From: Pseudoalteromonas sp. P1-9
Lineage (GTDB): Bacteria > Pseudomonadota > Gammaproteobacteria > Enterobacterales > Alteromonadaceae
DNA: 64,000 nt
Direction: 5' to 3'
Assembly (NCBI RefSeq): GCF_001399975.1
Contig: NZ_LKBD01000002.1
Coordinates: 124,001 to 188,000, forward strand
Part shown: piece after piece, positions 9,285-19,113 of the stretch
Layout: every line of letters begins with the position of its first letter
Position numbering within the stretch: position 1 is the stretch's first letter
Position numbers and translations under genes: made by a program
Notes under the pieces: generated by a model
The model's input: the letters and a program-made list of their open reading frames with translations, nothing else
Databases searched by the model: none
Told to the model about the DNA's origin: nothing

Positions 9285-9866
9285 ATGCAACAATTAACAC
9301 AAACACACTTTGAAACTAACAAAGTCATTTTACAAAAGCTGCAACACCACCATTTAGATGATTTATTACAAGCAGGGAAAAACCCGAAAATTTGGCAATA
9401 TGTGCTTAGCAATTACTGCAAAGATAAAGATACGCTTGAGCATTGGTTTAATAAAACAGCGCAATACCAAGCTGATAAGCAATTGCCGTTAGTGATTATT
9501 GATAAAAAAAGTAATCAACTGGTGGGCAGCACACGCTTATTTGCTCTTGATTTTAATCACGATAAACTTGAAATTGGCCATACGTTTATTACCCCTGAAT
9601 TTCAACGTTGCCATATCAATACACATGCAAAATATCTACTGTTAAGTTACGCATTTGAACAACTTGGTGCTGCCCGAGTAGAACTTCGCACCCATGAAAA
9701 TAACCAAAAATCACGAAATGCCATTGCCCGATTAGGCGCACAATTTGAAGGCATTGCATGGCAAGATAGAAAGCTAATTGACGGTAGCTATCGTAATAGC
9801 GCAGTATTTAGCATCACTCATATAATCTGGCCAAATGTAAAACAACAGTTAGAGGCAAAGTTATAA
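9285..9866 (+). CDS. GNAT family N-acetyltransferase (RimJ/RimL type)
   Basis: A 193-residue acetyltransferase of the RimJ/RimL-like branch, which transfers acetyl groups from acetyl-CoA to amines or protein N-termini. The central part has VGSTRLFALDF and EIGHTFITPEFQRCHINT. The acetyl-CoA loop lies in that last segment, and the C-terminal ARVELRTHENNQKSRNAIA followed by RLGA is diagnostic. A GAGG ribosome-binding site precedes the ATG. It is one base from the PaiB-like gene, so the two form an operon read away from the MocR gene. The combination suggests amine or polyamine handling; the substrate is inferred only. Confidence 0.9.
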   Translation: MQQLTQTHFETNKVILQKLQHHHLDDLLQAGKNPKIWQYVLSNYCKDKDTLEHWFNKTAQYQADKQLPLVIIDKKSNQLVGSTRLFALDFNHDKLEIGHTFITPEFQRCHINTHAKYLLLSYAFEQLGAARVELRTHENNQKSRNAIARLGAQFEGIAWQDRKLIDGSYRNSAVFSITHIIWPNVKQQLEAKL

Positions 9867-9867
9867 C

Positions 9868-10464
9868 ATGTATCCACCACGCCAATATATTGAAAATGAC
9901 TTCGCTCGACTGTTAACGCACATTGAGAAGTCTCCGCTAGCAAGTTTGATTTATCAAAATGCGCAAGGCGACATTGAGCTTTGCCACATTCCATTAGTGC
10001 TTGATGAAAAAAAGCAGCACTTATTGGGGCACATGGCAGCAAACAACCCGCTTGCCAAGCTACTTGCCAAGCAGCCTTTAAACGTAAAATGCCTATTTAA
10101 TGGTGCAGACTGTTATGTTTCTCCCAATGATGCCGAAAAAGTCTATTTACCTACATGGCATTACGCCAAACTAGAGGTAAAAGGCACAGCACAACCGATT
10201 ACAAAGCCATCACAAAAGCGCGAGATAATGGCTTACTCCGTTGCGAAATTTGAAGATAAACTGGCAACGCAGTGGCAACTTTCTCAAGTAGATGAGAATG
10301 AAATATCGCAATCATTAAAGTACATAATGGTGTTTAAAATAGAGATTGCAGAAGTCGTTGGTAACTTCAAACTAAGTCAAGATAAGACAAGTGAAACGCG
10401 AAAAGAGATAAAACAGAGTCTTTATGCTCGTGGCGATAAAGACTCTGCCGAATTGATTTATTAG
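9868..10464 (+). CDS. PaiB-like FMN-binding protein
   Basis: A 198-residue member of the PaiB family (FMN-binding split-barrel, historically called negative transcriptional regulators). The N-terminus MYPPRQYIENDF is characteristic, followed by PLASLIYQ and HIPLVL, then LPTWHYAKLEVKG, where the W-H-Y motif matches the family, and a helical C-terminus. In Bacillus, paiB is cotranscribed with the acetyltransferase gene paiA; here a GNAT gene ends one base upstream, reproducing that pairing. The end overlaps the convergent PqiA-like gene by four bases. Family assignment is strong; the regulatory role is inferred. Confidence 0.9.
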   Translation: MYPPRQYIENDFARLLTHIEKSPLASLIYQNAQGDIELCHIPLVLDEKKQHLLGHMAANNPLAKLLAKQPLNVKCLFNGADCYVSPNDAEKVYLPTWHYAKLEVKGTAQPITKPSQKREIMAYSVAKFEDKLATQWQLSQVDENEISQSLKYIMVFKIEIAEVVGNFKLSQDKTSETRKEIKQSLYARGDKDSAELIY

Positions 10465-11075
10465 CGGGCTTTATGAATGCGCTCTACAAACTGAGAAGAG
10501 GCAATTGCCACAATACAATACGCAGTAAAAAACCAAAAGCCGATGCCTAGCTCGGCTTTCATTTTTAACATATCGCCCATTTGCCCATCGGCATTGCCAG
10601 CCAAATAAGAAACGATAAGTGCAATCACAAATACGTCAGTCATACTCCACTTACTAAGCTTAGAAGCAGCGGTATTAAGCAAACGAGTGAGCTTAATTTT
10701 AGCGGGCAATAATACACTGAGTAGCTGCATCAACAGTTTTAAAAATGGAATGATCACCGCAAATAACCCAACTAACACTGCCACCACATGGTTTTTGTTA
10801 TTGGTAAGTTCTTTAATGGTGCCAACAATACTGCGGGTTTTGCGATAGGCTTCAACTTCACCTTCTAACTTATCAAGGCCAAGCATACCCGAAAACATAC
10901 GAAGCATGCTGCGTGTATTGCCATCGCCTTCTTCGGCAAGCATGGTAATACCCACATCTACAATTTTGGCTTTATCAATATTCCCTTGCAGTGTTAACAC
11001 GGGCTGAGTTACCCCAGGGATCAGCAAGGCAATGCTCACGAGTAATAAAATAACAGCGCTAATTTTTGTTTTCAT
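10461..11075 (-). CDS. PqiA-like (paraquat-inducible protein A) membrane protein
   Basis: A 204-residue inner-membrane protein with an N-terminal membrane segment (ISAVILLLVSIALLIPGV). A periplasmic section of about 80 residues follows, then three more hydrophobic segments. The motif KWSMTDVFVIALIVSYL near residues 140-157 is the PqiA-family signature. PqiA proteins work with MCE-domain partners in lipid transport between membranes, but no pqiB is beside this gene, so it may be a stand-alone member. It converges on the PaiB-like gene with a four-base stop overlap. Confidence 0.83.
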   Translation of the reverse strand: MKTKISAVILLLVSIALLIPGVTQPVLTLQGNIDKAKIVDVGITMLAEEGDGNTRSMLRMFSGMLGLDKLEGEVEAYRKTRSIVGTIKELTNNKNHVVAVLVGLFAVIIPFLKLLMQLLSVLLPAKIKLTRLLNTAASKLSKWSMTDVFVIALIVSYLAGNADGQMGDMLKMKAELGIGFWFFTAYCIVAIASSQFVERIHKAR

Positions 11076-11184
11076 AATGCTTCTTAAAAATTAATTTTCC
11101 CGACTTTAACGCAACACACATTGTGCGGCTAATTTGATTTGTTAAAAAGCGTTATAAATCGAAGCAACTTATAACGCAACTAAC

Positions 11185-13932
11185 TCATTTAAAGAACTTA
11201 TTGCGCTGTTCAAGCCATGGATTATACGGTCGCCCTGGTGCACTTTGCTGATGACGCAAAATTGTTTCACTGGTTGTGGCTTTTTCTTGCGAAAACGTCA
11301 TTTTGGCTGATGGTCCACCCATCATTTTAATTTCCGTTTCACTTAAGCTTCGGCCAGCAAATAGCGCAGCATTTAAATACCCTGGTTGGGCTGCCCAAGT
11401 TCCATCGGTTAGTAATAAGAACTGCTCGCTTAATGCAAAACGCTCAGTAATATTTCGACCTGTTTTCTCACAGGCTAATTCACCATTAATGTAAACTTTA
11501 AAGGTGCCATCAAATGGGGCACTATAAAATACCAGTGCAATTCTGTACCAAGTGTCTGGAAACATTTCACCACAAAAGCCATCAAATCCAACGCCGCCAG
11601 TTGTACGTTCTCCTTCTATTGATTCAAAGCGAATTTCAGCCTTTTTTTCGTCTTCGATTTCACTTTCGTAATTTAGAGATGTTTGTAATAACGGACGGTA
11701 TTTCGCCACACTTTCACTTGGCCACAATATATCCATTACCAATGAATAATCAGACACCAGTCCTTGATCGACACAATCACCGTTGGCATCTACGTTATGG
11801 CGCACTTTTAAGCCTTCGTTTATTTTAAAGCGTGGGAACTTCATAACGGTTGCATCAAAACCTGCGAGACTCGGGATTGATTCTTCAAGTTGCGAAATTT
11901 TTTCAAAAATCACATCATCGCTATAACTTTTACGATCAGGGTTAAACAACTTCATGGTCGATGGACCATAGTCCGCTAAAAATGGATCTTCGCTATTATC
12001 AAACTGCCAAAGAGTTATAAATTCATCTTCTTTACAGGCATTTAATTGTGTACCTGTGTCTAAGTGCAAGCATTGGCCAGTGCGATAACGACCATACTCT
12101 TCAATTACGCGCCAGCTATCATTTAGTGCAGTGGCGTTTTTAAAACTAATGTCGTTAAAAAATAACGTTGGGTTTAGTGCGGCACCTTTATAAAGCGCAA
12201 CTGTGTAGGTGCTATCTGGATTAAATTGCTGCTCACCAAAGTATTGCCACTGGGGCTGCTGCCCCACCATAGACTCTAAATCCGCACCTGACACTTCAAC
12301 CGAGTAAACCGCATTAAAACCCAATGTATTCGATGGCTGACGCTCTACCGGAAACGCATCATGCAATTCTTGCTGGGTTACACCACCAGCTTGCCAAGGA
12401 TACAAGCTAAACGGATCTGCCAAGTCATAAGCCCCCAACAAAACAGCGTCTACCTTGTGAGTAAACATCAACGCATCGGCTAGCACTTTTTCAATATCAT
12501 TGCGGTCGGGGTAATTTTCAGAAATTGCTACTTTATAGTTTGGATCTTCTAAATAAGTTTTAACGATTTCTGCTATTTTATTATCAAGCGGTTCATGAAA
12601 TGTATTGATATCTAAAGTATCAATTTGAATTTCATTATTTTCAAAGCGCACTGGACGCGACGTTTTATCAAATAAATTAAATTCGATATCAATCACGGTT
12701 GCGCCCATGCCGTAAATATCGGGTTCAATCACAATCGATTGATTGTCGTTATACCTATGGATTTGCGGCTTATCATGGCTATGACCACCAAGAATTAAAT
12801 TAATCTCAGGTACGTTTTGCGCAATGCGATCATCCACCCAACCTAAATGGCTCACCATTACAAGATAATCAACTTGCTCACCATAAAAGCGCACTAAACC
12901 TTCTGCGACTTCGGTAAACTCATAATCCATTACAAAATTATCAATAAAATCAGGTAATGGGCGTTCTTTGTATTCTTTATCAAGCTCATTCCATGGACCT
13001 GAGGTCATACCCAAGAAACCAACTTTGACACAACCTACATCAATAATGCCAAATTTATGTGTAGCAAAGCCTTGTGCTTTTTCACCAACATATTGCGTAT
13101 TTGAAGCAAGTACCAGTGCAGTTTCATCTTGTGCGTAAGCTAGTAGTTCGTCTTCACCCCAAGCATAATCGTGGTTTCCCACCACACGCACATCAAACTC
13201 CATAGCTTGTGTTGCCAGTGATGAGGCCCGACCCATAGATACTTGCTCAGCCACATTGCCTTTTTCATAATCATCGCCCCCGTTGGTAAAAACAGTGTAA
13301 GGATTTTCTTCAAGTGAAGTTAAATGCAATGATTTCAAACGGCTGTATAAGCGCTCTTTATAGCCGAAGCGAGAATGCAAATCAGCAACATGCACAAAAC
13401 GAATCGTTTGTTGTACAGCAGCCATATCACATGCTGGGCCAATGGATTTAAAGGTAGAAACATTCGGTAATTTACGAATGCCATATATACCTAAGTGATA
13501 AATTTCAGCGCTAATAAAATTACCTTCTATGCGCGAATTAAAATTAGGTACCCATGTATTGTTAACAAGCCTTGCCAGTACATATTGCTGGTCCGCTTGA
13601 TAATCACTTGGTAATGGAATCGTCAGATCGGCTTTATCAAATAATGCGGTTTCGATTGGTGTTATCGAATACACTTTTGAAAGCGAATTTTGTGCATCGG
13701 GAAAGGCTTGCGATTGCCCTACATCAACTGACAGTGTCAAGCCATCGGCAACTGCGCCAACTTCTAGATCTAAAGTGCCTGTGCCATCAAAGCGTATAAC
13801 TCCCCCTTCACTGCCTACGGGTACCGGTGTTTGCGCCGCATCTTCACTAACTGATTTGCTGGTTTCGCCTTCACCTACACAACCCAACAACAGCAATGAG
13901 CTGAACACATATAGCAATACTCTGAAATACAC
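11185..13932 (-). CDS. Lipoprotein metallophosphatase/5'-nucleotidase with C-terminal LamG-like domain
   Basis: A 915-residue predicted lipoprotein (lipobox LLLLGC, Cys18). After a beta-rich region of about 150 residues comes a calcineurin-like metallophosphoesterase domain. Its ligand motifs are VADLHSR, GGDDY, GNHDYAWGE, VSHLG and GGHSHDKP. The 5'-nucleotidase C-terminal domain follows (about residues 430-600). From about 640 on there is a jelly-roll laminin-G/concanavalin-like section with WYRIALVFYSAPFDGTFKVYINGEL, ending in PWLEQRNKFF. It probably hydrolyses extracellular nucleotides or other phosphoesters at the cell surface, supplying phosphate and nucleosides. The LamG-like fusion is unusual for UshA-type enzymes. 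It is a single-gene unit upstream of no obvious partner. Confidence 0.87.
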   Translation of the reverse strand: MYFRVLLYVFSSLLLLGCVGEGETSKSVSEDAAQTPVPVGSEGGVIRFDGTGTLDLEVGAVADGLTLSVDVGQSQAFPDAQNSLSKVYSITPIETALFDKADLTIPLPSDYQADQQYVLARLVNNTWVPNFNSRIEGNFISAEIYHLGIYGIRKLPNVSTFKSIGPACDMAAVQQTIRFVHVADLHSRFGYKERLYSRLKSLHLTSLEENPYTVFTNGGDDYEKGNVAEQVSMGRASSLATQAMEFDVRVVGNHDYAWGEDELLAYAQDETALVLASNTQYVGEKAQGFATHKFGIIDVGCVKVGFLGMTSGPWNELDKEYKERPLPDFIDNFVMDYEFTEVAEGLVRFYGEQVDYLVMVSHLGWVDDRIAQNVPEINLILGGHSHDKPQIHRYNDNQSIVIEPDIYGMGATVIDIEFNLFDKTSRPVRFENNEIQIDTLDINTFHEPLDNKIAEIVKTYLEDPNYKVAISENYPDRNDIEKVLADALMFTHKVDAVLLGAYDLADPFSLYPWQAGGVTQQELHDAFPVERQPSNTLGFNAVYSVEVSGADLESMVGQQPQWQYFGEQQFNPDSTYTVALYKGAALNPTLFFNDISFKNATALNDSWRVIEEYGRYRTGQCLHLDTGTQLNACKEDEFITLWQFDNSEDPFLADYGPSTMKLFNPDRKSYSDDVIFEKISQLEESIPSLAGFDATVMKFPRFKINEGLKVRHNVDANGDCVDQGLVSDYSLVMDILWPSESVAKYRPLLQTSLNYESEIEDEKKAEIRFESIEGERTTGGVGFDGFCGEMFPDTWYRIALVFYSAPFDGTFKVYINGELACEKTGRNITERFALSEQFLLLTDGTWAAQPGYLNAALFAGRSLSETEIKMMGGPSAKMTFSQEKATTSETILRHQQSAPGRPYNPWLEQRNKFFK

Positions 13933-14065
13933 TTCCTTGCCTCGCGTTTAAATTCGCATTTATAAAAATTAACAAATGGTTAATTTAACAACAATTATTG
14001 AAAATATTACATCATAGCTAATAATAAATTCCCAGATTTAAAGAATTAAATTATCTTAAAATGCA

Positions 14066-14095
14066 AAAAGCCGATGCTAAATAACATCGGCTTTT
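14066..14095 (-). terminator. Intrinsic terminator downstream of acnB
   Basis: An 11-bp perfect stem AAAAGCCGATG/CATCGGCTTTT encloses an eight-base loop and lies about 34 bases after the acnB stop on the minus strand. The stem ends in a T run on that strand, extended by one further T past the hairpin. Confidence 0.85.
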
Positions 14096-14128
14096 ATAAC
14101 CATCACACTCAATTACACAGCTGAATCG

Positions 14129-16726
14129 TTACACTGCTTGCTGAATAATCACTTGCTCAGCTTTTTTAGTATAGTGTGGCATTCTATGAAAATTTAAGTA
14201 ACGGTATGTATCAGCAGCTGTTGCATTTATCATTGTCGCGTACTCTTGATACTCAGCTGCCGTAGGTAATTTACCTATAATTGCAGCTACTGCAGCAAGT
14301 TCGGCAGATGCTAAAAACACATTTGCTCCCGTACCTAGGCGGTTAGGAAAGTTACGTGTAGAAGTAGATACCACTGTAGATTGATCGGCAACTCGCGCTT
14401 GGTTACCCATACATAACGAGCACCCTGGGGTTTCAATACGGGCACCTACACGACCATAAATGCCATAGTAGCCTTCGTCGGTAAGCTGATCACGGTCCAT
14501 TTTGGTTGGTGGTGCAATCCACATTCGTGTTGGTAATTGGCCTTTAAAATTATCAAGTAACTTACCTGCAGCACGGAAATGGCCGATGTTTGTCATACAA
14601 GAGCCAATAAACACTTCGTTAATTTCTTCGCCTTGCACCTCTGATAACAAGCGAGCATCATCTGGATCGTTTGGCGCACATAAAATAGGCTCTTCGATTT
14701 CTGCTAAATCAATCTCAATGATATGGGCGTACTCTGCATCCACATCCGCCGACATAAGCTCTGGATTATCTAACCATTCTTGCATTTTGGTAATTCGGCG
14801 CTCAATAGTGCGTACATCACCATAGCCTTCTGTGATCATCCACTTAAGCATAACAATATTCGAGTTTAAATATTCTTCGATTGATTGCTGTGAAAGCTTC
14901 ACGGTACAGCCCGCCGCAGATCGCTCTGCTGATGCATCAGACAGTTCAAATGCCTGCTCAACGGTTAAATACTCCAGCCCTTCAATTTCCAAAATTCGCC
15001 CTGAAAACTCATTAACTTTGCCTTTTTTCTCTACCGTTAATAAGCCTTGCTGAATTGCATAGTAAGGAATGGCATGTACAAGGTCGCGTAACGTAATGCC
15101 CGCTTGCATTTCACCTTTGAACCTTACTAGTACTGACTCCGGCATATCGAGCGGCATTACTCCCGTTGCAGCGGCAAAAGCAACCGCACCAGAGCCTGCA
15201 GGGAAAGAAATACCCAGAGGAAAACGTGTATGTGAATCACCACCCGTTCCCACGGTATCAGGCAACAGCATTCTGTTTAGCCACGAATGAATAATACCGT
15301 CACCGGGGCGAAGCGATACCCCTCCTCGATTCATAATGAAGTCGGGTAATGTATGATGCGTATTTACATCAATTGGTTTTGGGTAAGCAGAGGTATGACA
15401 AAACGACTGCATGGTTAAATCTGCGGAAAAACCTAAACATGCTAAGTCTTTTAGTTCATCACGTGTCATTGGGCCTGTGGTGTCTTGTGAACCAACAGTT
15501 GTCATTTTCGGTTCACAATATTGACCAGGACGCACACCTTTAACGCCACACGCATTGCCCACCATTTTTTGCGCTAGCGTGTAGCCTTTGCCAGTATCGG
15601 CTGCAGTTGCCGGTTTACGGAATATTGTTTCTTGATCAAGACCAAGTGACGTACGCGCTTTATCTGTTAAACCACGACCGATGATAAGTGGAATACGACC
15701 GCCCGCTTGTACTTCATCAAGAATTACTTCTGATTTAAGTTCAAACGTAGAAATTACTTCGTCAGTACCAAAACGTTTAACAACGCCTTCATATGGGTAA
15801 ATATCAATTTGGTCACCCATATTTAATTCATCAACGGGCAGCTCAATTGGTAACGCGCCTGAATCTTCCATGGTATTAAAGAAAATAGGGGCAATTTTCC
15901 CCCCTAAACATACTCCTCCAACCCGTTTGTTAGGCACGAATGGAATGTCATCGCCCATAAACCAAAGCACTGAGTTAGTCGCTGATTTACGAGAAGACCC
16001 CGTACCTACCACATCACCTACATACGCAAGTGGCAAACCTTTTGCTTTTAACTCTTCAAGTTGAGAGATAGGGCCAATTTCACCCGGCTTTTCTGGCTTG
16101 ATACCCTCACGCTCGTTTTTAAGCATTGCTAACGCGTGTAGTGGGATATCTGGACGTGACCAAGCATCTGGCGCAGGAGATAAATCATCAGTATTGGTTT
16201 CGCCTGTTACTTTGAACACAGTAACAGAAATTTTCTCGGCAACAGCGGGCCTGTCGGTGAACCACTCAGCATTTGCCCATGACTCAATCACTTGTTGCGC
16301 ATATTTGTTACCCGCTTTTGCCTTTTCCTCTACATCGTAAAACGCATCAAACATTAGTAATGTTTTGCATAACCCTTTTGCCACAATAGGCGCTAACGAT
16401 TCATCGTCTAGTAATTCAATCATCGGGGCGATGTTGTAGCCACCTAACATGGTACCCAGTAGTTCAGCGGCATATTCTTTTGTTATCAGTGGCGATGATG
16501 CTTCACCTTTCGCGACCGCAGCTAAGAACCCTGCTTTTACGTATGCCGCATCATCAACACCTGGCGGTACGCGATTAACGAGTAGATCTAAAACAAATTC
16601 ATCTTCACCTGCCGGCGGGTTTTTAATTAATTCGATAAGTTCAGCGGTTTGCTGTGCATCTAACGGTTTTGGCACTATACCTTGAGCTGCACGCTGCTCG
16701 ACATGTAAACGATATTCTTGAAGCAC
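14129..16726 (-). CDS. acnB: Aconitate hydratase B
   Basis: Bifunctional aconitate hydratase/2-methylisocitrate dehydratase of the TCA cycle, a cytoplasmic [4Fe-4S] enzyme. From the GTG start at 16726 the protein has 865 residues, the same as E. coli AcnB, and begins [20 protein letters not shown], collinear with it. The N-terminal HEAT-like domain is followed by the swivelling domain and the catalytic domains. Cluster ligands lie in [12 protein letters not shown] and [12 protein letters not shown] perfect AAGGAGGT ribosome-binding site six bases before GTG fixes the start; an in-frame ATG at 16762 would only add an unconserved extension. It is a single gene with its own terminator. Confidence 0.98.
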   Translation of the reverse strand: MLQEYRLHVEQRAAQGIVPKPLDAQQTAELIELIKNPPAGEDEFVLDLLVNRVPPGVDDAAYVKAGFLAAVAKGEASSPLITKEYAAELLGTMLGGYNIAPMIELLDDESLAPIVAKGLCKTLLMFDAFYDVEEKAKAGNKYAQQVIESWANAEWFTDRPAVAEKISVTVFKVTGETNTDDLSPAPDAWSRPDIPLHALAMLKNEREGIKPEKPGEIGPISQLEELKAKGLPLAYVGDVVGTGSSRKSATNSVLWFMGDDIPFVPNKRVGGVCLGGKIAPIFFNTMEDSGALPIELPVDELNMGDQIDIYPYEGVVKRFGTDEVISTFELKSEVILDEVQAGGRIPLIIGRGLTDKARTSLGLDQETIFRKPATAADTGKGYTLAQKMVGNACGVKGVRPGQYCEPKMTTVGSQDTTGPMTRDELKDLACLGFSADLTMQSFCHTSAYPKPIDVNTHHTLPDFIMNRGGVSLRPGDGIIHSWLNRMLLPDTVGTGGDSHTRFPLGISFPAGSGAVAFAAATGVMPLDMPESVLVRFKGEMQAGITLRDLVHAIPYYAIQQGLLTVEKKGKVNEFSGRILEIEGLEYLTVEQAFELSDASAERSAAGCTVKLSQQSIEEYLNSNIVMLKWMITEGYGDVRTIERRITKMQEWLDNPELMSADVDAEYAHIIEIDLAEIEEPILCAPNDPDDARLLSEVQGEEINEVFIGSCMTNIGHFRAAGKLLDNFKGQLPTRMWIAPPTKMDRDQLTDEGYYGIYGRVGARIETPGCSLCMGNQARVADQSTVVSTSTRNFPNRLGTGANVFLASAELAAVAAIIGKLPTAAEYQEYATMINATAADTYRYLNFHRMPHYTKKAEQVIIQQAV

Positions 16727-16732
16727 AATAAT

Positions 16733-16740
16733 ACCTCCTT
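16733..16740 (-). promoter_or_regulatory. Strong ribosome-binding site that sets the GTG start of acnB
   Basis: AAGGAGGT on the minus strand is complementary to the 16S 3' end and sits six bases before GTG. It argues against the in-frame ATG at 16762, which lies upstream of the site. Confidence 0.85.
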
Positions 16741-16924
16741 GGTGACGTGAAATACCTAACATGGCTTGAGTATTTGAACGACTTCAAGCACTTTAATAAA
16801 CTGTAGCACTTTAATTAAAAGCGTCAGGTATTGGTTAGTTATTCACCTTTAGTATAAGGGTTTTATATTACGATCCAAGGCCAGCATGTTTATGCTTATC
16901 ATAAGTAGCATGAATAGAAAGGAG

Positions 16925-17719
16925 TTAAAAATTAACTTTTATGAATGATGAACGCCATTGTTGTTCAATTACATTATATTCTTCAGAAGCATGTAAGCTC
17001 GCTAAGCTTTGCTGTAAACGCTCAACTAGCTGTTTATCAGACCCCTTACTAAGAGCAACATACAACTGAGGAGTACGCCCCAAATCAACAGCAGGCACAA
17101 AATCGTTTAAATCAAACGCCATTTGCTTGCTAAGTGCGATTAAATTGTTTTTCTGCAATACAATCGCATCTACGCGCTGCTCTTTTAGTGCGTTAATTGC
17201 TTCAGGCCAATGCCTTACCTTCATTATGTTTTTTTCAGGCCACTGATAGCGTGCAACAATTTCATCCATAATGTAATCATCTCTTGCGACGACTAAGGTT
17301 AGATTTTGCATTGACTGAGTCGTAACGTTTGCTTGTTCACGTGCTTTTAATTGCCATAAAAACAATGAGCTTTTGCTTTGTAGCATTGAGCTATTTGGAA
17401 AAACCGGTCCAATCCACTCAAAACTACTTTCACGTTTTTGCGTTCGGCGCATTGAGTAAATTAATACGTTTTTTTCTGTGGTAGCAATATGATAAGCACG
17501 GGACCAAGGCAATACTAAATGCTCAGTGGAGATTTGCTCTCGGCGCAGTAACGCCCTAACAATATCTACCGCTACGCCATCGAGTTTTTCCCCTGATTTA
17601 ACTTGATAAGGTGGAAAATGCTCTGTAACAACCATTTCAAGTTCAACAGCACTTACGCGGGTAGCCACAAATACAACAATCAGTAATAAAAAGCTAATCC
17701 CAATCCAACGTCGCCACAT
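16925..17719 (-). CDS. Periplasmic solute-binding protein, family 3 (orphan)
   Basis: A 264-residue secreted protein with a signal peptide (IGISFLLLIVVFVATRVSA). It belongs to the bacterial extracellular solute-binding protein family 3 (COG0834), with TEHFPPYQV near residue 33, LDGVAVDIVRALL and PWSRAYHIA. The pattern YSMRRTQKRE...WIGPVFP is typical of the stand-alone members abundant in Alteromonadales. No ABC permease or ATPase is nearby, so it may serve as a sensor or scavenger rather than a transport component. It follows a small membrane protein gene by 35 bases at the end of the hydroxyproline cluster; whether it binds proline-type ligands is a guess. Confidence 0.83.
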   Translation of the reverse strand: MWRRWIGISFLLLIVVFVATRVSAVELEMVVTEHFPPYQVKSGEKLDGVAVDIVRALLRREQISTEHLVLPWSRAYHIATTEKNVLIYSMRRTQKRESSFEWIGPVFPNSSMLQSKSSLFLWQLKAREQANVTTQSMQNLTLVVARDDYIMDEIVARYQWPEKNIMKVRHWPEAINALKEQRVDAIVLQKNNLIALSKQMAFDLNDFVPAVDLGRTPQLYVALSKGSDKQLVERLQQSLASLHASEEYNVIEQQWRSSFIKVNF

Positions 17720-17754
17720 CGCTTATTCAATAAAAAGAAGACAATACCGTTAGT

Positions 17755-18153
17755 CTAGGTGAGTGCTAGCGTAAATAAAAGTGTGCCGATTAAAGGAAAT
17801 AAATAAGCAATGATGCGATTAGGCATACGGTATAAAAATGCTTTTTCTGGGTTAGTTGGGTCAACAAACAAATACACTGTTTGATTCTCATTAAGCGCAT
17901 TTAGACAACTTTTGTCATACGCCAAAATAACACTGTATTTTTCTTGTTCAAAACAGTATTGCAGCATCATTTGTTTATCTTTAAAGCTATAAAATGGCAC
18001 TAAATCTTGTAAGCCAACTAATGTGGCTTTCTCTATCGCGCAAGCACGCCAAGAGCGTTTCCGTTGACGGCATAAAAAATAATAACCCCATGGCTCTAAG
18101 CCCCACAGTAATATCAACCCACCAACTAAAAACAACTCTAACTTCATGTCCAT
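17755..18153 (-). CDS. Hypothetical membrane protein (DUF3592-like)
   Basis: About 132 residues from the ATG at 18153 (ATG 18147 is an alternative; a longer in-frame reading would overlap the upstream gene). There is an N-terminal membrane segment (LFLVGGLILLWGLEPWGYYFL). A soluble middle part follows, with VYLFVDPTNPEKAFL, and then a C-terminal membrane segment (IAYLFPLIGTLLFTLAL). The layout of two membrane helices around a small beta domain with a V-D-P-x-N-P-x-x-A motif resembles DUF3592 proteins. It begins seven bases past the reductase stop, so cotranscription is likely. Function unknown. Confidence 0.7.
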   Translation of the reverse strand: MDMKLELFLVGGLILLWGLEPWGYYFLCRQRKRSWRACAIEKATLVGLQDLVPFYSFKDKQMMLQYCFEQEKYSVILAYDKSCLNALNENQTVYLFVDPTNPEKAFLYRMPNRIIAYLFPLIGTLLFTLALT

Positions 18154-18160
18154 TCTCAGC

Positions 18161-19102
18161 TTAGTTAGATAACTTATAAACGAGGTTAGCAGCCACAAGA
18201 TCGCTAAGTGCCGTACCTACCGATTTAAATAATGTGATGTTGTTTTCTTGCTGTCTGCCTGAAACTCGTTTAGCACATAAGTCGGCTAATTCACCTTTTA
18301 TCTGCTGTTGGCTAAACGCTCCTTCAGACATCGGAATTAACAACTCCCCCGCTTCATTTAACACGTTTGTTAGACCATCCACGTAAACCTGACTTTTTGT
18401 TACTGTTTGTGTATCACACTCTCGGCAATGTTTGTGATGGTTACCGATTAGGTCTATATGCGTACCAGCACTCAGCCAACTACCATCAAATAACGGCTCA
18501 GGTGAGCCTGTTGCACAACTAATTGTGCAGGCACTTGCAATCGTCTCTTTATCAGATTGCCCAACAACAAATGCAACTTGACTAAATTCGCTTTGTAACT
18601 GGCTTATCAAGCTGTCTACCTTGTCGCGATTACGGCCAATAATGGTCACTTTACAGTAATTGCGAACTGACAAATGCGCTTTAATCATATAACTGGCAAG
18701 GTTACCGCTACCAAAAAACACTAAATGCTCTGCATCTTCACGTGCTAGATAGCGTGCCGCCAGTGCGGAAACTGCAGCGGTGCGCCAAAGCGTCACACTT
18801 GTGCCATCCACCAGCGCAAGCGGCACACCATGCGCTCGGTCAAATAACATAATTTTAGAATATAAGGATTCAAAGCCCGCCTCGCCATTTTGCGGAAAAT
18901 AAGTAAAGGATTTCACCCCAATCACTTCTTCATCCCACGCTGGTAAAACAGCAAATGCATTATGTGAAGGGTCGCCTGGTTGCAGTTCAAACACTTGTCG
19001 CTGTGGCATTAAAAAGTTGCCGGCAAAACTCGTGTTAAGTGCATTAATTAAGGCATCAAACGAAAGGCTAGATAATACCTGTTCTTTTTCAATTATTTTC
19101 AT
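18161..19102 (-). CDS. Ornithine cyclodeaminase/mu-crystallin family protein, probable delta1-pyrroline-2-carboxylate reductase
   Basis: A 313-residue NAD(P)-binding protein of the OCD/mu-crystallin family. A Rossmann motif, FFGSGNLA, lies near residue 132, followed by TIIGRNRDK; the family's substrate region KSFTYFPQNGE is near 65. OCD members next to trans-3-hydroxy-L-proline dehydratase genes are known to reduce delta1-pyrroline-2-carboxylate to L-proline with NAD(P)H. Here the dehydratase-like gene lies two genes upstream in the same operon, which makes this function more likely than ornithine cyclodeamination or alanine dehydrogenation. It is eleven bases from the M24 peptidase gene. Confidence 0.85.
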   Translation of the reverse strand: MKIIEKEQVLSSLSFDALINALNTSFAGNFLMPQRQVFELQPGDPSHNAFAVLPAWDEEVIGVKSFTYFPQNGEAGFESLYSKIMLFDRAHGVPLALVDGTSVTLWRTAAVSALAARYLAREDAEHLVFFGSGNLASYMIKAHLSVRNYCKVTIIGRNRDKVDSLISQLQSEFSQVAFVVGQSDKETIASACTISCATGSPEPLFDGSWLSAGTHIDLIGNHHKHCRECDTQTVTKSQVYVDGLTNVLNEAGELLIPMSEGAFSQQQIKGELADLCAKRVSGRQQENNITLFKSVGTALSDLVAANLVYKLSN

Positions 19103-19113
19103 GGCGTATCCAC

